From contig NZ_JAIZZK010000004.1 in assembly GCF_020443705.1 (NCBI RefSeq), positions 62,001-126,000 of the forward strand: a DNA stretch of 64,000 nt. Direction: 5' to 3'. The notes under the pieces were generated by a model, which was not told where the DNA came from, did no database searches, and saw only the letters and a list, made by a program, of their open reading frames with translations. Source of the DNA: Clostridium algoriphilum. Lineage in GTDB: Bacteria > Bacillota > Clostridia > Clostridiales > Clostridiaceae. Shown here piece by piece: positions 27,908 to 36,409 of this stretch. Position 1 is the stretch's first letter, and every line of letters starts with the position of its first letter. The position numbers and the translations under genes were made by a program.

Positions 27908-28478
27908 ATTTATAATTTCGGCAGTAAAACCTGCTCAGTACCCCACAGATAATAGAGTAGAGTATGCTTTTGTTGGCAGGTCCAATGTAGGCAAGTCTTC
28001 TTTAATAAATTCTTTAACTAATAGGCGTAAATTGGTTAAAGTTAGTGGTACACCTGGCAAGACTAGGCTGATAAACTTTTTCTTAATAAACAACAACTTT
28101 TATTTTGTTGATTTGCCAGGTTATGGATATGCTAAAGTATCTAAGACTGAACAAGCTAAATGGGGAAAAATGATGGAGGACTATTTAATTCGTAGACCTC
28201 AGCTTCAAAAAGTAGCATTACTCGTGGACTGTAGACGTAAGCCAACTAAAGATGATCTTTTAATGTACGGATGGATTAAACATTTTGGTTATGAAGTTGT
28301 AATAGTTGCAACCAAAAAAGATAAGTTAAACAGAGCAGAACTTGTGAAAAATAATAAGTTAATAAGAGAAACTTTAGCACTAGATGCAAATGAAGAAATT
28401 ATTAATATTTCATCACTCAAAAAAACTGGTGTGGATGATCTATTAGAAAACATGTTTCACGATAGTCATATTGAATAA
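27888..28478 (+). CDS. engB: ribosome biogenesis GTPase YsxC/EngB, 196 aa
   Basis: Essential GTPase of 50S assembly. G-motifs in order are GRSNVGKSS (G1, 30-38), GTPGKTR (G2 region), [10 protein letters not shown] (G3) and TKKDKLNR (G4). The order lon-engB is shared with other Firmicutes. The start overlaps lon by 20 bases. A 16-base tandem duplication (atagtcatattgaata) covers the last codons and the bases just after the stop. Confidence 0.96.
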   Translation: MEIKQSEFIISAVKPAQYPTDNRVEYAFVGRSNVGKSSLINSLTNRRKLVKVSGTPGKTRLINFFLINNNFYFVDLPGYGYAKVSKTEQAKWGKMMEDYLIRRPQLQKVALLVDCRRKPTKDDLLMYGWIKHFGYEVVIVATKKDKLNRAELVKNNKLIRETLALDANEEIINISSLKKTGVDDLLENMFHDSHIE

Positions 28479-28493
28479 TAGTCATATTGAATA
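28462..28493 (+). repeat. 16-bp tandem repeat over the engB stop codon
   Basis: ATAGTCATATTGAATA occurs twice head to tail (28462-28477 and 28478-28493). The second copy lies after the stop, so the protein is not changed. Confidence 0.85.
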
Positions 28494-28514
28494 ATAAAAA
28501 AATAAGGTATTATT

Positions 28515-28581
28515 AAAATAGATCTATATTACGTTGTGCAAGCTAGTACTTAGTGCACAAAGTGATTAGGTCTATTTTTTT
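28515..28581 (+). terminator. terminator after the lon-engB operon
   Basis: A two-part stem: AAAATAGATCTA with TAGGTCTATTTTTT outside and TTGTGCA with TGCACAA inside, ending in seven T residues. Confidence 0.85.
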
Positions 28582-28622
28582 ATTTCTTTGTATAATTTTT
28601 TTGCTAAGTATTTATATAGAAA

Positions 28623-28758
28623 TCTGTATCAATATATTTTTAACAGAATAGTATATATTAGAAAACAAAAGAAGAAGTTTTCAAGTTAAATTAAGAAAAA
28701 TAACTATTCTGTATCAATATGTTTTTAACAGAATAGTATATATTAAGTAACAAAAGAA
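28623..28758 (+). repeat. 51-bp direct repeat upstream of the Cys/Gly-rich genes
   Basis: Two near-identical blocks (28623-28673 and 28708-28758) share TCTGTATCAATAT, TTTTTAACAGAATAG, TATATATTA and CAAAAGAA, with few changes between them. Each holds an AC...AGTATATATTA stretch that could be a sporulation-sigma (-10 CATA/TATA-like) promoter. The remainder of the gap is AT-rich. Confidence 0.75.
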
Positions 28759-28808
28759 AAAAAATTAAAAGATTAATTCACAAAAACAGGAAAAAGGAGG
28801 GAATTTAT

Positions 28809-29213
28809 ATGGATATGAATAGCTTATTAAGTGGATTAGCTGAATCTCAAAAAAATGGATCTAAAAAATGTGATTGTGACTGTGATAATAATCGCAACAA
28901 TGGCGGAAGTTCGATAATTTGGATTATTGTTTTATTGCTTTTATTTTGCAGTCAAGGCCAAGGAGCAGATAGTGGCACTGTTTGCGGATGCGAAAAGAAA
29001 CACTGCAAGGAACTTTGTAGATGTGGACCAAGTACTAATGGCAATGGCATATTTGGATTAGGCGGATTTGGTGGCGGATGTGGCGGATTCGGCGGTGGAA
29101 GTGGTGTTTGGATAATAATCTTAATTCTTTTATTGGTATGTAGCGGCAATGGCAGAAATAACAAAGGATGTACAAATAACATTATAAACTTAGACAGCTG
29201 TGATGATGAATAA
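28809..29213 (+). CDS. Gly/Cys-rich two-span small protein, spore-coat-like, 134 aa
   Basis: No named family recognised. Start fixed by AAAAGGAGGGAATTTAT. Sequence order: a Ser/Lys-rich head, a CDCDCD motif (about 22-27), a hydrophobic span ending LLLLFCSQGQG (about 36-52), a cysteine knot CGCEKKHCKELCRCG, a glycine-rich run GLGGFGGGCGGFGGG, a second span ending LILLLVCSGNG and an Asp/Cys tail. Each span is followed by the same Cys-Ser-Gly/Gln motif, repeated in the next gene. The composition suggests a cross-linked spore-surface or membrane-associated protein; this is inference. Confidence 0.75.
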   Translation: MDMNSLLSGLAESQKNGSKKCDCDCDNNRNNGGSSIIWIIVLLLLFCSQGQGADSGTVCGCEKKHCKELCRCGPSTNGNGIFGLGGFGGGCGGFGGGSGVWIIILILLLVCSGNGRNNKGCTNNIINLDSCDDE

Positions 29214-29317
29214 CTATTGCAAATAATCTATAGCATACAAATAGATAAATAAAATGTTCTTAACTTAAGCTGAAATATATAACACATTAAAATTTGGCCC
29301 AGAAAGGGGAGTTTTAT

Positions 29318-29530
29318 ATGTCAAAAAAAAGATGTTGTGGAAACGCACCTGTAGCAGCTGTAGTAAGCCCATGCGGAGGTTTATGCACGAATCCGATTTG
29401 TGCGATAATACTATTAATTATACTTCAAAGAACATGTCTACTTGAAAACAAAAATGCTTTTTTACTAATATTGTTATTCCTAGGTTTTTGTTTCTGTAGT
29501 GGTAGAAGAAATGTAGTGAATGGTTATTAG
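29318..29530 (+). CDS. cysteine-rich small hydrophobic protein, 70 aa
   Basis: Start taken at ATG 29318 behind AAAGGGGAGTTTTAT. A KKRCCGN head is followed by a Val/Ala-rich part, CGGLCTNPIC, and two hydrophobic segments (AIILLIILQRTCLL and FLLILLFLGFCFCSG). The closing CFCSG resembles the Cys-Ser-Gly motifs after each span of the upstream protein, which suggests a related function. Nine cysteines in 70 residues. Spore-coat-like by composition only. Confidence 0.7.
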   Translation: MSKKRCCGNAPVAAVVSPCGGLCTNPICAIILLIILQRTCLLENKNAFLLILLFLGFCFCSGRRNVVNGY

Positions 29531-29542
29531 TTAAAAAAATCA

Positions 29543-29566
29543 GGGGGAGCTTAATGCTCTCCCATT
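29543..29566 (+). terminator. hairpin between the Cys-rich and Asn-rich genes
   Basis: GGGGGAGC-TTAAT-GCTCTCCC followed by ATTTATA; a strong stem with a poor T-run, so partial termination is likely. Confidence 0.6.
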
Positions 29567-29585
29567 TATAAATGAGGTGATAAAT

Positions 29586-30581
29586 ATGTCAAAACATCAT
29601 AGACGTGATAGAAATAACAATAATAACAATGACAACAATGGTAACAATAATAACGGTAACAATAACAATCGTAACAATAACAATAACAATAACGGAAATG
29701 GTAATAACGGCTCTGACAATAATCCATTAGCACAAATGTTTAATGGGAACTCTGCAAATCCTTTAATGGGATTATTATCTACCTTTCTTGGAGGAAATAG
29801 TGGTAGTGGTGGTGGAAATATGATTGAAGGCTTGCTTTCAAGCCTAGGTGGCAAAGACAATAATATTTTAGGGAATTTAATGGGTAGTTTAGGTGGTCAG
29901 GATAATAATATGTTAGGAAATATAATTGGTAGTTTAGGTGGCCAAGATAACAACTTGTTAGCTAACTTGATGGGTAGTTTAGGCGGCCAAGGTAATAATA
30001 TGGCAGGAAATTCAAATAATAATATGAATACAAATAATGCGAATGCAAATAATTCAAATAAAAGCAACGCAAATACAGGTAATGTAAAATCAACACCAAA
30101 TGCTGCAAAAAATGTTGCAAAGAATAATAATAGTATGAAACAAAATAATGAAATATTAAATTCAAAAGAAGATGAGCAAGATAACATGTTATCCAATATA
30201 TTTTCAGGTATGGGCAGTATAGATTTAAGTCAAATTTCAGAAATGCTTTCTGGAATTGATTTGAACAATATAGATTTGAACAATATAGATTTAAATAATT
30301 CAGATCTAACTGATATGATGAATTCCATGTCAAGTAATAATTCTTTTGATAATAACAAATCATTTGATAGTAATGTTTCTTTTGAAGATGTTAATACTAT
30401 TCCAAATAACGATGTTGAATTTAAACATACGAGTCCAAAAGATAATACACATAACGTTTTGGAAGATTTAGAGGATGAGGATAAAGGGCAGCTCATATAT
30501 ATATTAGCTCGCCTAGTAGATGACAAAAAATTAAAAACACTCAATAAAATCGTAGAGGAGAATTCTAGCTCAATAATTTAA
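29586..30581 (+). CDS. Asn-rich repeat protein, 331 aa
   Basis: Start at ATG 29586 after GAGGTG. The N-terminus is almost pure Asn/Gly (about 9-45). Then a 15-residue unit, SLGG(K/Q)(D/G)NN-x-L-x-N-L/I-M/I-G, occurs four times (about 85-140), followed by an Asn/Ala stretch, three DLNNI units (30258-30300) and an acidic C-terminal domain (EDEDKGQLIYILARLVDDKKLKTLNKIVEE) that looks folded. Such architecture is found in spore coat and morphogenetic proteins of clostridia; function is not proven. Third gene of the cluster behind the direct repeats. Confidence 0.75.
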   Translation: MSKHHRRDRNNNNNNDNNGNNNNGNNNNRNNNNNNNGNGNNGSDNNPLAQMFNGNSANPLMGLLSTFLGGNSGSGGGNMIEGLLSSLGGKDNNILGNLMGSLGGQDNNMLGNIIGSLGGQDNNLLANLMGSLGGQGNNMAGNSNNNMNTNNANANNSNKSNANTGNVKSTPNAAKNVAKNNNSMKQNNEILNSKEDEQDNMLSNIFSGMGSIDLSQISEMLSGIDLNNIDLNNIDLNNSDLTDMMNSMSSNNSFDNNKSFDSNVSFEDVNTIPNNDVEFKHTSPKDNTHNVLEDLEDEDKGQLIYILARLVDDKKLKTLNKIVEENSSSII

Positions 30582-30588
30582 TACTTTT

Positions 30589-30638
30589 ATATTATTAGTT
30601 TTATAAAATAAAAAATTTATAAAACTAATAATATTTTT
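30589..30638 (+). terminator. terminator after the Asn-rich gene
   Basis: TATTATTAGTTTTATAAA and its complement at 30616-30633, followed by five T residues. Confidence 0.85.
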
Positions 30639-30710
30639 GTAAAGAATATCTTAAATTAAATTATATTATGAATAAAAGCAAGTAAAAAGGTTAATATTAT
30701 AAATGTAATC

Positions 30711-30800
30711 GGAGTTAAATCTCCATTTGCATAAAATAATTTATTTTAATTTATGCGTAACCCCCCATCCCCCCTTGGGACCGATAATACGGTCCCTTTT
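30711..30800 (+). other. three consecutive hairpins in a non-coding gap
   Basis: GGAG-TTAAAT-CTCC (30711-30724), an arm pair GCATAAA/TTTATGC (30729-30757), a C-rich single-stranded stretch, then GGGACCG-ATAATA-CGGTCCC followed by TTTTG (30777-30800). The last could terminate a short transcript. No promoter was identified. Confidence 0.45.
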
Positions 30801-30861
30801 GTAATTTTATATAAGATATTGGTGCTTCTATAATAAATACTTAGGTCCTAACCGTATTATA

Positions 30862-31803
30862 TTACTTAATATTTATAGAGCTGATTTTAAATGCTGAACT
30901 TTTATTTTCATTTGGTATAAGCTTCACAACTAATTCTATAGTATAATTTTTTACATCTTTTAAATCATTAGTATTAGTTCCTTTAAAGTTTACCGTCCAT
31001 AAAATTGCATTAGCATTGCCGTCTTTATCCCAAGCATAATCTTTGAAAACGGCATCCTGAAAGTCTAGATGTACCTTTCTATTTGATAGATCACTTAAGA
31101 GTGAAATATCATTACCATCTAAATCAGGTGCGAAAATTTCTTTTGATACATTTAATTCTGATAGTGGAAAGGTTGCGACCAGATTAACAAAACCTAACAT
31201 GGTATTCTTGCCCATGTAATTATCAATATAGTTATAATCAAATGATTGAAGCTTGTTTTGAAGAAAAATATAACTTGTAAAATTTACATTACCATCTTTA
31301 AGATTTCCAGAAATAACTTTAGGAGTTTTATTATTTTTACTATCTACAAAACCTAATATGTTATTAGTGTTACAAAATATATCATCAAATTTTTTACCAT
31401 TCCAAAAGAATGCATGCTGCACCGCTTTATTATTTTCAGAAGCTTGAGTAAATATTTCAGGTATGTTGTTTCTTGATATGTCCATCAATGTTAGCCTCAT
31501 TGGCCACTCGGTATAATTTACACCCACAGTATCAATTTTTTTAGAAGGCTCTAGATAATAGCTATTATCTCCTGAATTTATTTGAATATAGTATTTAGCC
31601 ATTTCTGTTTTTATGTAGAGAATATCTTTATTTCCATCCCCTGTTAGATCAGACTGCATCATTTTGCTTTCATTAACAATATTAAATGTAGCTATAGACC
31701 CTTTTCTAAAAAATAAGAAGAACGTAGTTATTATGGTAAAAGCAATAATTGCTAAAGCATAATAAATGAATTTTTTCTTGAAAAATATTACATGTAACTT
31801 CAT
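30862..31803 (-). CDS. membrane-anchored VCBS/FG-GAP-like protein, 313 aa
   Basis: Start taken at ATG 31803, six bases after GGGGGTGG. One N-terminal span covers about 14-33 (FIYYALAIIAFTIITTFFLFF). The outer domain has a calcium-loop-like repeat DLTGDGNKDILYI near 49 and a second weaker one (LMDISRNNIPEIFTQ), as in VCBS/FG-GAP beta-propeller proteins, then PDLDGNDISLL. It ends in a beta-rich domain. Function unknown; likely cell-surface. Divergent from the solute-binding lipoprotein next door. Confidence 0.75.
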   Translation of the reverse strand: MKLHVIFFKKKFIYYALAIIAFTIITTFFLFFRKGSIATFNIVNESKMMQSDLTGDGNKDILYIKTEMAKYYIQINSGDNSYYLEPSKKIDTVGVNYTEWPMRLTLMDISRNNIPEIFTQASENNKAVQHAFFWNGKKFDDIFCNTNNILGFVDSKNNKTPKVISGNLKDGNVNFTSYIFLQNKLQSFDYNYIDNYMGKNTMLGFVNLVATFPLSELNVSKEIFAPDLDGNDISLLSDLSNRKVHLDFQDAVFKDYAWDKDGNANAILWTVNFKGTNTNDLKDVKNYTIELVVKLIPNENKSSAFKISSINIK

Positions 31804-31909
31804 ATATTCCACCCCCATTTAGATTATATGTAACATTTATATATTTAATTAATTTTTATCTGATAATTCTAAAAAAAGTTTATATTTATGAATACAGCGA
31901 GGTGAACTT

Positions 31910-33148
31910 ATGAAAAAACTGAATAAATCTTTGAAAAACTTATGTAGTATTTTAATAGTTGTAATTGTTATGTTTAGCCTATCAGCTTGTAAAGCAAGTG
32001 AAGAAGAAAAAAAGTTAAATATATTTTTAGATACAACTGATGAGCACTCCACCGAAGTAATTAAATTTTTAATTGATGATTATGAAAAAAGTAATCCAGA
32101 TGTGGAAGTGAAATTAAATGATGTATTGGGTGATAAAGGTGATATAGTGGAGAAAATTAATGTAGGAACCAAAGTAGATGTGATTTTTACTAATAGGAAT
32201 AATCTTATAGAGCTTAGTCAAAAAGGAGTTCTGAGTGATTTACAAGGCACTTATGATGAAAATGCTTTAAGTGATAGATATTATGATATTTTAGGTTCTT
32301 ATGGCAGGGTAGGGGATAAATACTATGGTATAGGAGTTGTTCCATATTCTATAGAATTACTATATAATAAAGCTAATTTAAAAAAACTAAATATATCTGA
32401 CCCTAGTAATTCAAAACAATGGTTAAAGGCATTAAAGCAAATTAACGGTAAGGGAATAAAAACCACAGTAGCATTAACTGATGATGTAGATGCTAATGGA
32501 TATTTATTTTCATTAGTAGCTGGTAATGTCATAAATATTCATGAGCTTGAGGAAAACTATGATAGTGGCGAGGAATCTTATAAAAAATTAAAAGACATGC
32601 AGGAAATATTTAAAGAATTTAACTCACTCACAAAAGAAAATGAAATTACGAAAAATAGTTTTGAGTTAGGAAACGAACAGAGTATCATTAACTTTAATAA
32701 TAGTGAGTCACCCTTACTAGTAAGCATATCGTATTATAATTCTAAACTTAAAGAGAATAATATTGGTATAGTAGGAGATTATGATGATGACTCCAAATAT
32801 GGATCTAATGCTCCAGTTATAGTTAATTCTCTAATATGTGTTCCTGTAAATGCAAAAAATCCGGATACTGCTGATGAATTTATTAAATATATATATAGTG
32901 ATAAGGTTCAAGCAAAATTAGTACAGAAAGGAATTATTAGTGGGAATAAAATTGTGAATAACAAGATATCAGGTATAGGAAAATTAATGGTTCAGCATAT
33001 GTATAAAGCTAATGATAACAGTATGCTTATTTTATACAATTTGCCTGCTAAAATTAAAAACAATTTAATATTAGCATTGGAAAAAATCTTAGATGGTAAT
33101 TATAATTCTAAAGAATGGGAAAATGTACTAAAGAAAAGTTATAAATAG
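31910..33148 (+). CDS. extracellular solute-binding lipoprotein (family 1), 412 aa
   Basis: A signal peptide with lipobox LSAC (Cys27) is followed by a family 1 sugar-type binding-protein fold: LNIFLDTTDEHSTEVIKFLIDDYEKSNPDVEV, GIGVVPYSIELLYNKANLKKL and VPVNAKNPDTADEFIKYIYS. No permease or ATPase gene is adjacent, so it is either an orphan binding protein or works with a transporter elsewhere. The ligand is not deducible. The RBS is GCGAGGTGAACTT. A shared terminator separates it from perR. Confidence 0.85.
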   Translation: MKKLNKSLKNLCSILIVVIVMFSLSACKASEEEKKLNIFLDTTDEHSTEVIKFLIDDYEKSNPDVEVKLNDVLGDKGDIVEKINVGTKVDVIFTNRNNLIELSQKGVLSDLQGTYDENALSDRYYDILGSYGRVGDKYYGIGVVPYSIELLYNKANLKKLNISDPSNSKQWLKALKQINGKGIKTTVALTDDVDANGYLFSLVAGNVINIHELEENYDSGEESYKKLKDMQEIFKEFNSLTKENEITKNSFELGNEQSIINFNNSESPLLVSISYYNSKLKENNIGIVGDYDDDSKYGSNAPVIVNSLICVPVNAKNPDTADEFIKYIYSDKVQAKLVQKGIISGNKIVNNKISGIGKLMVQHMYKANDNSMLILYNLPAKIKNNLILALEKILDGNYNSKEWENVLKKSYK

Positions 33149-33154
33149 GTTGAT

Positions 33155-33192
33155 AAAAAAAGGAGTATGAATTAATTTCATTACTCCTTTTT
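33155..33192. terminator. bidirectional terminator between the lipoprotein gene and perR
   Basis: AAAAAAGGAGTA and TTACTCCTTTTT flank a 13-base loop, with A-run and T-run on the two sides. Confidence 0.88.
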
Positions 33193-33198
33193 GTGTAA

Positions 33199-33609
33199 CT
33201 AATTTTTGCAATTTTCACATATACCATAAAAATAAATTTTATTTGCTAAGACTTCGTAGCTTGTATACTGCTTTACATCTTCGAGTATATTTGGAAAAGT
33301 TATGCCTTCTATATCATCAACCTTACCACAAGTTAAGCATTGTATGTGAGGATGTGAAGACGTGTTACCATCATAACGAAAATTACCTTCACCTACGTTA
33401 AGTTCAATTATTAATTCAACTTCTATAAGAGTTTTCAATGCCTTATAAACAGTGGCTAAACTCATAGTAGGATAAGTTGGTTGCAGAGCTTTATAAATTA
33501 CTTCAGCTGAAGGGTGTTCTTTTGTTGATTGTAAATATTTATAAACAGCAATGCGTTGAGGTGTAAGCTTTAATTTTTTCTCTTTAAAAACTGTTGTAAT
33601 GTTATCCAT
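33199..33609 (-). CDS. perR: peroxide-responsive Fur-family repressor PerR, 136 aa
   Basis: Winged-helix metalloregulator. All five regulatory-metal ligands of Bacillus PerR are present at a constant offset of five: H32, D80, H86, H88 and D99. The structural zinc cysteines are also there (C91, C94, C131, C134). D99, the PerR-specific aspartate, argues for PerR over Fur or Zur. The DNA-reading helix is PTMSLATVYKALKTL. In clostridia PerR represses oxygen and peroxide defence genes. Start at ATG 33609 behind AGGATGG. Its promoter contains a PerR-box-like palindrome. Confidence 0.9.
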   Translation of the reverse strand: MDNITTVFKEKKLKLTPQRIAVYKYLQSTKEHPSAEVIYKALQPTYPTMSLATVYKALKTLIEVELIIELNVGEGNFRYDGNTSSHPHIQCLTCGKVDDIEGITFPNILEDVKQYTSYEVLANKIYFYGICENCKN

Positions 33610-33648
33610 ATACACCATCCTATAATGTTATTAAGTATAATATAAGAT

Positions 33649-33679
33649 TTATTATATAATAAAAACTATTACTTGTCAA
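33649..33679 (-). promoter_or_regulatory. perR promoter with PerR-box-like palindrome
   Basis: On the minus strand TTGACA (33674-33679), a 17-base spacer and TATAAT (33651-33656). The palindrome TTATTATATAATAA (33649-33662) covers the -10 and resembles the TTATAAT-N-ATTATAA PerR box, which suggests autoregulation. Confidence 0.7.
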
Positions 33680-33804
33680 AATAATTACTTATCAAAACAG
33701 AAAATTTTATTAAAACTGATATAAAATTAAAATTTTATTTGAATTTTAATTCATTTATAGGATATTGAACATATATTAGTAATAGAGAGAGAGGTGCTGA
33801 TATT

Positions 33805-35181
33805 TTGAAAAAGACCTACGTACTAGATACTAATGTTATTCTATATTCACCCAGTGCTATATTATCTTTTGAAGATAATGATGTAATAATACCCGAAGTG
33901 GTGTTAGAGGAATTAGATAGTTTTAAGAAAGACAAAAGTGATTTAGGAGCAAATGCCAGATATGCAGCTAGACTTATTGATAAACTTCGCAAGCAAGGAA
34001 AACTTAATGAGGGTATTGATTTAGAGAGCGGGGGAAGACTACGAGTCGAAATGAATCACCACGATACTGAAATTCCTGTTTCTTGGAATAAAGAAAAAGC
34101 TGACAATAGAATATTACAGGTATGTAAAGGTCTTAAAGAACAAGGTGAAAATATATGGCTAATAACTAAAGATATATTTCTACGTATAAAGGCGGATTCT
34201 GTAGATATTAGTGTGGAAGATTATTATGAAAAATTTGTGCCAGAATATGATGACCAATATACTGGAAGAATTGAGGTATTCGTATCTCCAGAAAAACTTC
34301 AGGAATTTTATAGCAAAAAAAGTATAGAATTTGAAGCATTACTTATATATGATGAAGAGTTAGAAAAATATACTACTCCATTTTTATACACAAATCAATT
34401 TTTAATAATTCATTCTATAGAAAATCATAAACAAACAGCGCTTGGTAGGTATGATGGAAAGAACATAGTACCACTTTATAATAAGGAAAATAAACCTTTA
34501 TGTGTTGTCCCAAGAAATGTAGGACAGAAATTTATGTTAGAAGCCTTAAGTATTGATGCAGCTAAGGCACCACTGGTAATTATTAAAGGCCCAGCAGGAA
34601 CAGCTAAAACTTTATTTTCATTAGCAGTGGGGCTTCAAAAAGTATTACAAGATAATAGTGAGCAGTACAGAAGAATATTAATTTGTAGGCCAAACGTTAC
34701 TATGGATGAGGAAATAGGTTTTTTACCGGGTACTGAGCAAGAAAAAATATCACCTTTCATGAGACCAATATTCGACAACTTAGAGATACTTGTGGAAACC
34801 GACGAAAAAGAACGTTATAAAAATGAGAAACAGTTATTAGATAAAATAAAAGACTTGTTTGAAAGAAGGATTATTACCACTGAAGCTGTCGCCTACCTTA
34901 GAGGAAGATCTATAGTTAAAAATTGGGTAATAATAGATGAAGCACAAAATTTGTCACCGAAACAAGTAAAGGCAATAGTAACTAGAGTTGGCGAAGGCAC
35001 TAAATTAATACTTATTGGTGACCCAGAACAGATAGATCATCCTTTCCTTGATTCAAGATCAAATGGCTTGTGTTATGCATCTGAAAAAATGAAAGGTAGT
35101 GAGCTGTGTTATCAAGTAACCTTAAAATATGATGAATGTGAGAGATCACCAATAGCTTATGAAGGATCAAAAAAATTATAA
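33805..35181 (+). CDS. PIN domain-PhoH ATPase fusion, 458 aa
   Basis: The N-terminal PIN nuclease-like domain begins YVLDTNVILYSP with its acidic residues (D7, E36 region VVLEELDSF, D112 area). The C-terminal PhoH domain has Walker A IIKGPAGTAKT and Walker B WVIIDEAQNLSP, followed by GDPEQIDHP. These PhoH2/YlaK-like fusions are thought to be RNA helicase-nucleases. Start TTG 33805 after GAGGTG. It is a single-gene unit with its own terminator. Confidence 0.92.
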   Translation: MKKTYVLDTNVILYSPSAILSFEDNDVIIPEVVLEELDSFKKDKSDLGANARYAARLIDKLRKQGKLNEGIDLESGGRLRVEMNHHDTEIPVSWNKEKADNRILQVCKGLKEQGENIWLITKDIFLRIKADSVDISVEDYYEKFVPEYDDQYTGRIEVFVSPEKLQEFYSKKSIEFEALLIYDEELEKYTTPFLYTNQFLIIHSIENHKQTALGRYDGKNIVPLYNKENKPLCVVPRNVGQKFMLEALSIDAAKAPLVIIKGPAGTAKTLFSLAVGLQKVLQDNSEQYRRILICRPNVTMDEEIGFLPGTEQEKISPFMRPIFDNLEILVETDEKERYKNEKQLLDKIKDLFERRIITTEAVAYLRGRSIVKNWVIIDEAQNLSPKQVKAIVTRVGEGTKLILIGDPEQIDHPFLDSRSNGLCYASEKMKGSELCYQVTLKYDECERSPIAYEGSKKL

Positions 35182-35195
35182 AATTATTATTTTTA

Positions 35196-35228
35196 GAAGA
35201 GAGTATAAGAATTTATGCTCTCTTTTTG
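35196..35228 (+). terminator. terminator after the PIN-PhoH gene
   Basis: GAAGAGAGTATAA pairs with TTATGCTCTC, followed by five T residues. Confidence 0.85.
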
Positions 35229-35343
35229 TATAAAATTGCAATTTTATAGTTATGTTAACAGAAATTACATTTAAATTCTGTGTTCAAATATGTAGTTTTA
35301 CTGTACAATGTGGTAGTACATAATAAAGAAAAGGATGGAAAAC

Positions 35344-36363
35344 ATGAGAAAAATAAAAAAAAGTGGAAAGATCAAAAAAATATCGAGAACATTTGTTTTA
35401 CTATTTGTTATTTTTGAATTAGTTTTCACAGCCGTTACAAGCCCGTTTATGGTTTATTATGGACCGTTTAAAAATGTAAAGACTACAGTGGTAGGTGCAG
35501 CAATGACTACCCTTACATTACAGTGGCTAGCAACATCATTTTTATCTGATGAGAAAATAAAGCAGATTATGAATGATCAAAAGGTAGAAGCTATAGTTCA
35601 AAATAATTTAGATGGTGCAAATTCTGGCGTAAAGGTAGAAAATAAAGATGATAATAACATAGAAAGATATGATGTAAGCGGAAACAAATACAAAGGGTAC
35701 ATACTAATAATTAAGGACCCAACTAGAATAAAAGTAGGTTATAGCAGTAAGCTCGGAGAGGAAGGACAACTAACAAGCGATATTGCAAAAGATAATAATG
35801 CTATTGCAGCAATTAATGGCGGTGGATTTACAGATGAGGCAGTTGGATCAAAATGGACAGGAACAGGAGCTAACCCAGCAGGAGTTATAATGTCTAATGG
35901 GAAAATTGTTTATAATGGTATAAAAAACGAAAATGAACAAAGACAAGTTGTAGCGTTAACTAAAGCGGGTAATTTATTAGTTGGCCCTCACAGCATTAAG
36001 GATATGAAAAACAATGGAGTAACAGAAGCAGTATCTTTTGGACCAGCAATAATAGTTAATGGGAATAAAACTATAACTAAGGGTGATGGTGGATGGGGTA
36101 TAGCACCCAGAACAGCTATAGCACAAAGAAAAGATGGTGCTATTATATTATTAGTTCTTGATGGAAGACAGGTAAATAGTATAGGAGCTACTTTAAGAGA
36201 AGTGCAAGACTTGTTATATGATTATGGAGCTTATAATGCTACTAACTTAGATGGAGGTTCTTCTTCTACATTGTTTTATGATGATGAAGTTATAAACAAT
36301 CCTTGTGACAGTTTGGGTGAGAGATCTGTACCCTCAATCATATATGTAGAGAGTAGGAAATAA
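35344..36363 (+). CDS. phosphodiester glycosidase family (NAGPA-like) exported protein, 339 aa
   Basis: The basic start and hydrophobic segment (about 15-35, FVLLFVIFELVFTAVTSPFM) indicate a signal anchor. The NAGPA/DUF2233 domain follows with AAINGGGFTDE, a long loop, GPAIIVNGNKT, GIAPRTAIAQRKDGAIILLVLDGR and the closing NLDGGSSSTLFYDD motif. Relatives cleave phosphodiester-linked sugars or take part in exopolysaccharide or wall metabolism. Start ATG 35344 chosen because AAGGATGG precedes it; the ATG at 35335 overlaps that site. Confidence 0.87.
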   Translation: MRKIKKSGKIKKISRTFVLLFVIFELVFTAVTSPFMVYYGPFKNVKTTVVGAAMTTLTLQWLATSFLSDEKIKQIMNDQKVEAIVQNNLDGANSGVKVENKDDNNIERYDVSGNKYKGYILIIKDPTRIKVGYSSKLGEEGQLTSDIAKDNNAIAAINGGGFTDEAVGSKWTGTGANPAGVIMSNGKIVYNGIKNENEQRQVVALTKAGNLLVGPHSIKDMKNNGVTEAVSFGPAIIVNGNKTITKGDGGWGIAPRTAIAQRKDGAIILLVLDGRQVNSIGATLREVQDLLYDYGAYNATNLDGGSSSTLFYDDEVINNPCDSLGERSVPSIIYVESRK

Positions 36364-36409
36364 AATTTAATCTTAGTCTAGGATATTTTAAATTAAAGGA
36401 GTAAGTATT

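Noticed and set aside
29845-30300. Short regular DNA repeats that might suggest a CRISPR array
   Set aside because: The 45-base and 15-base units keep the reading frame and encode SLGG and DLNNI repeats of the Asn-rich protein; there are no unique spacers.
28952-30544. Several long minus-strand frames opposite the Cys-rich and Asn-rich genes
   Set aside because: They mirror low-complexity codons (poly-Leu, poly-Pro) and have no start signals.
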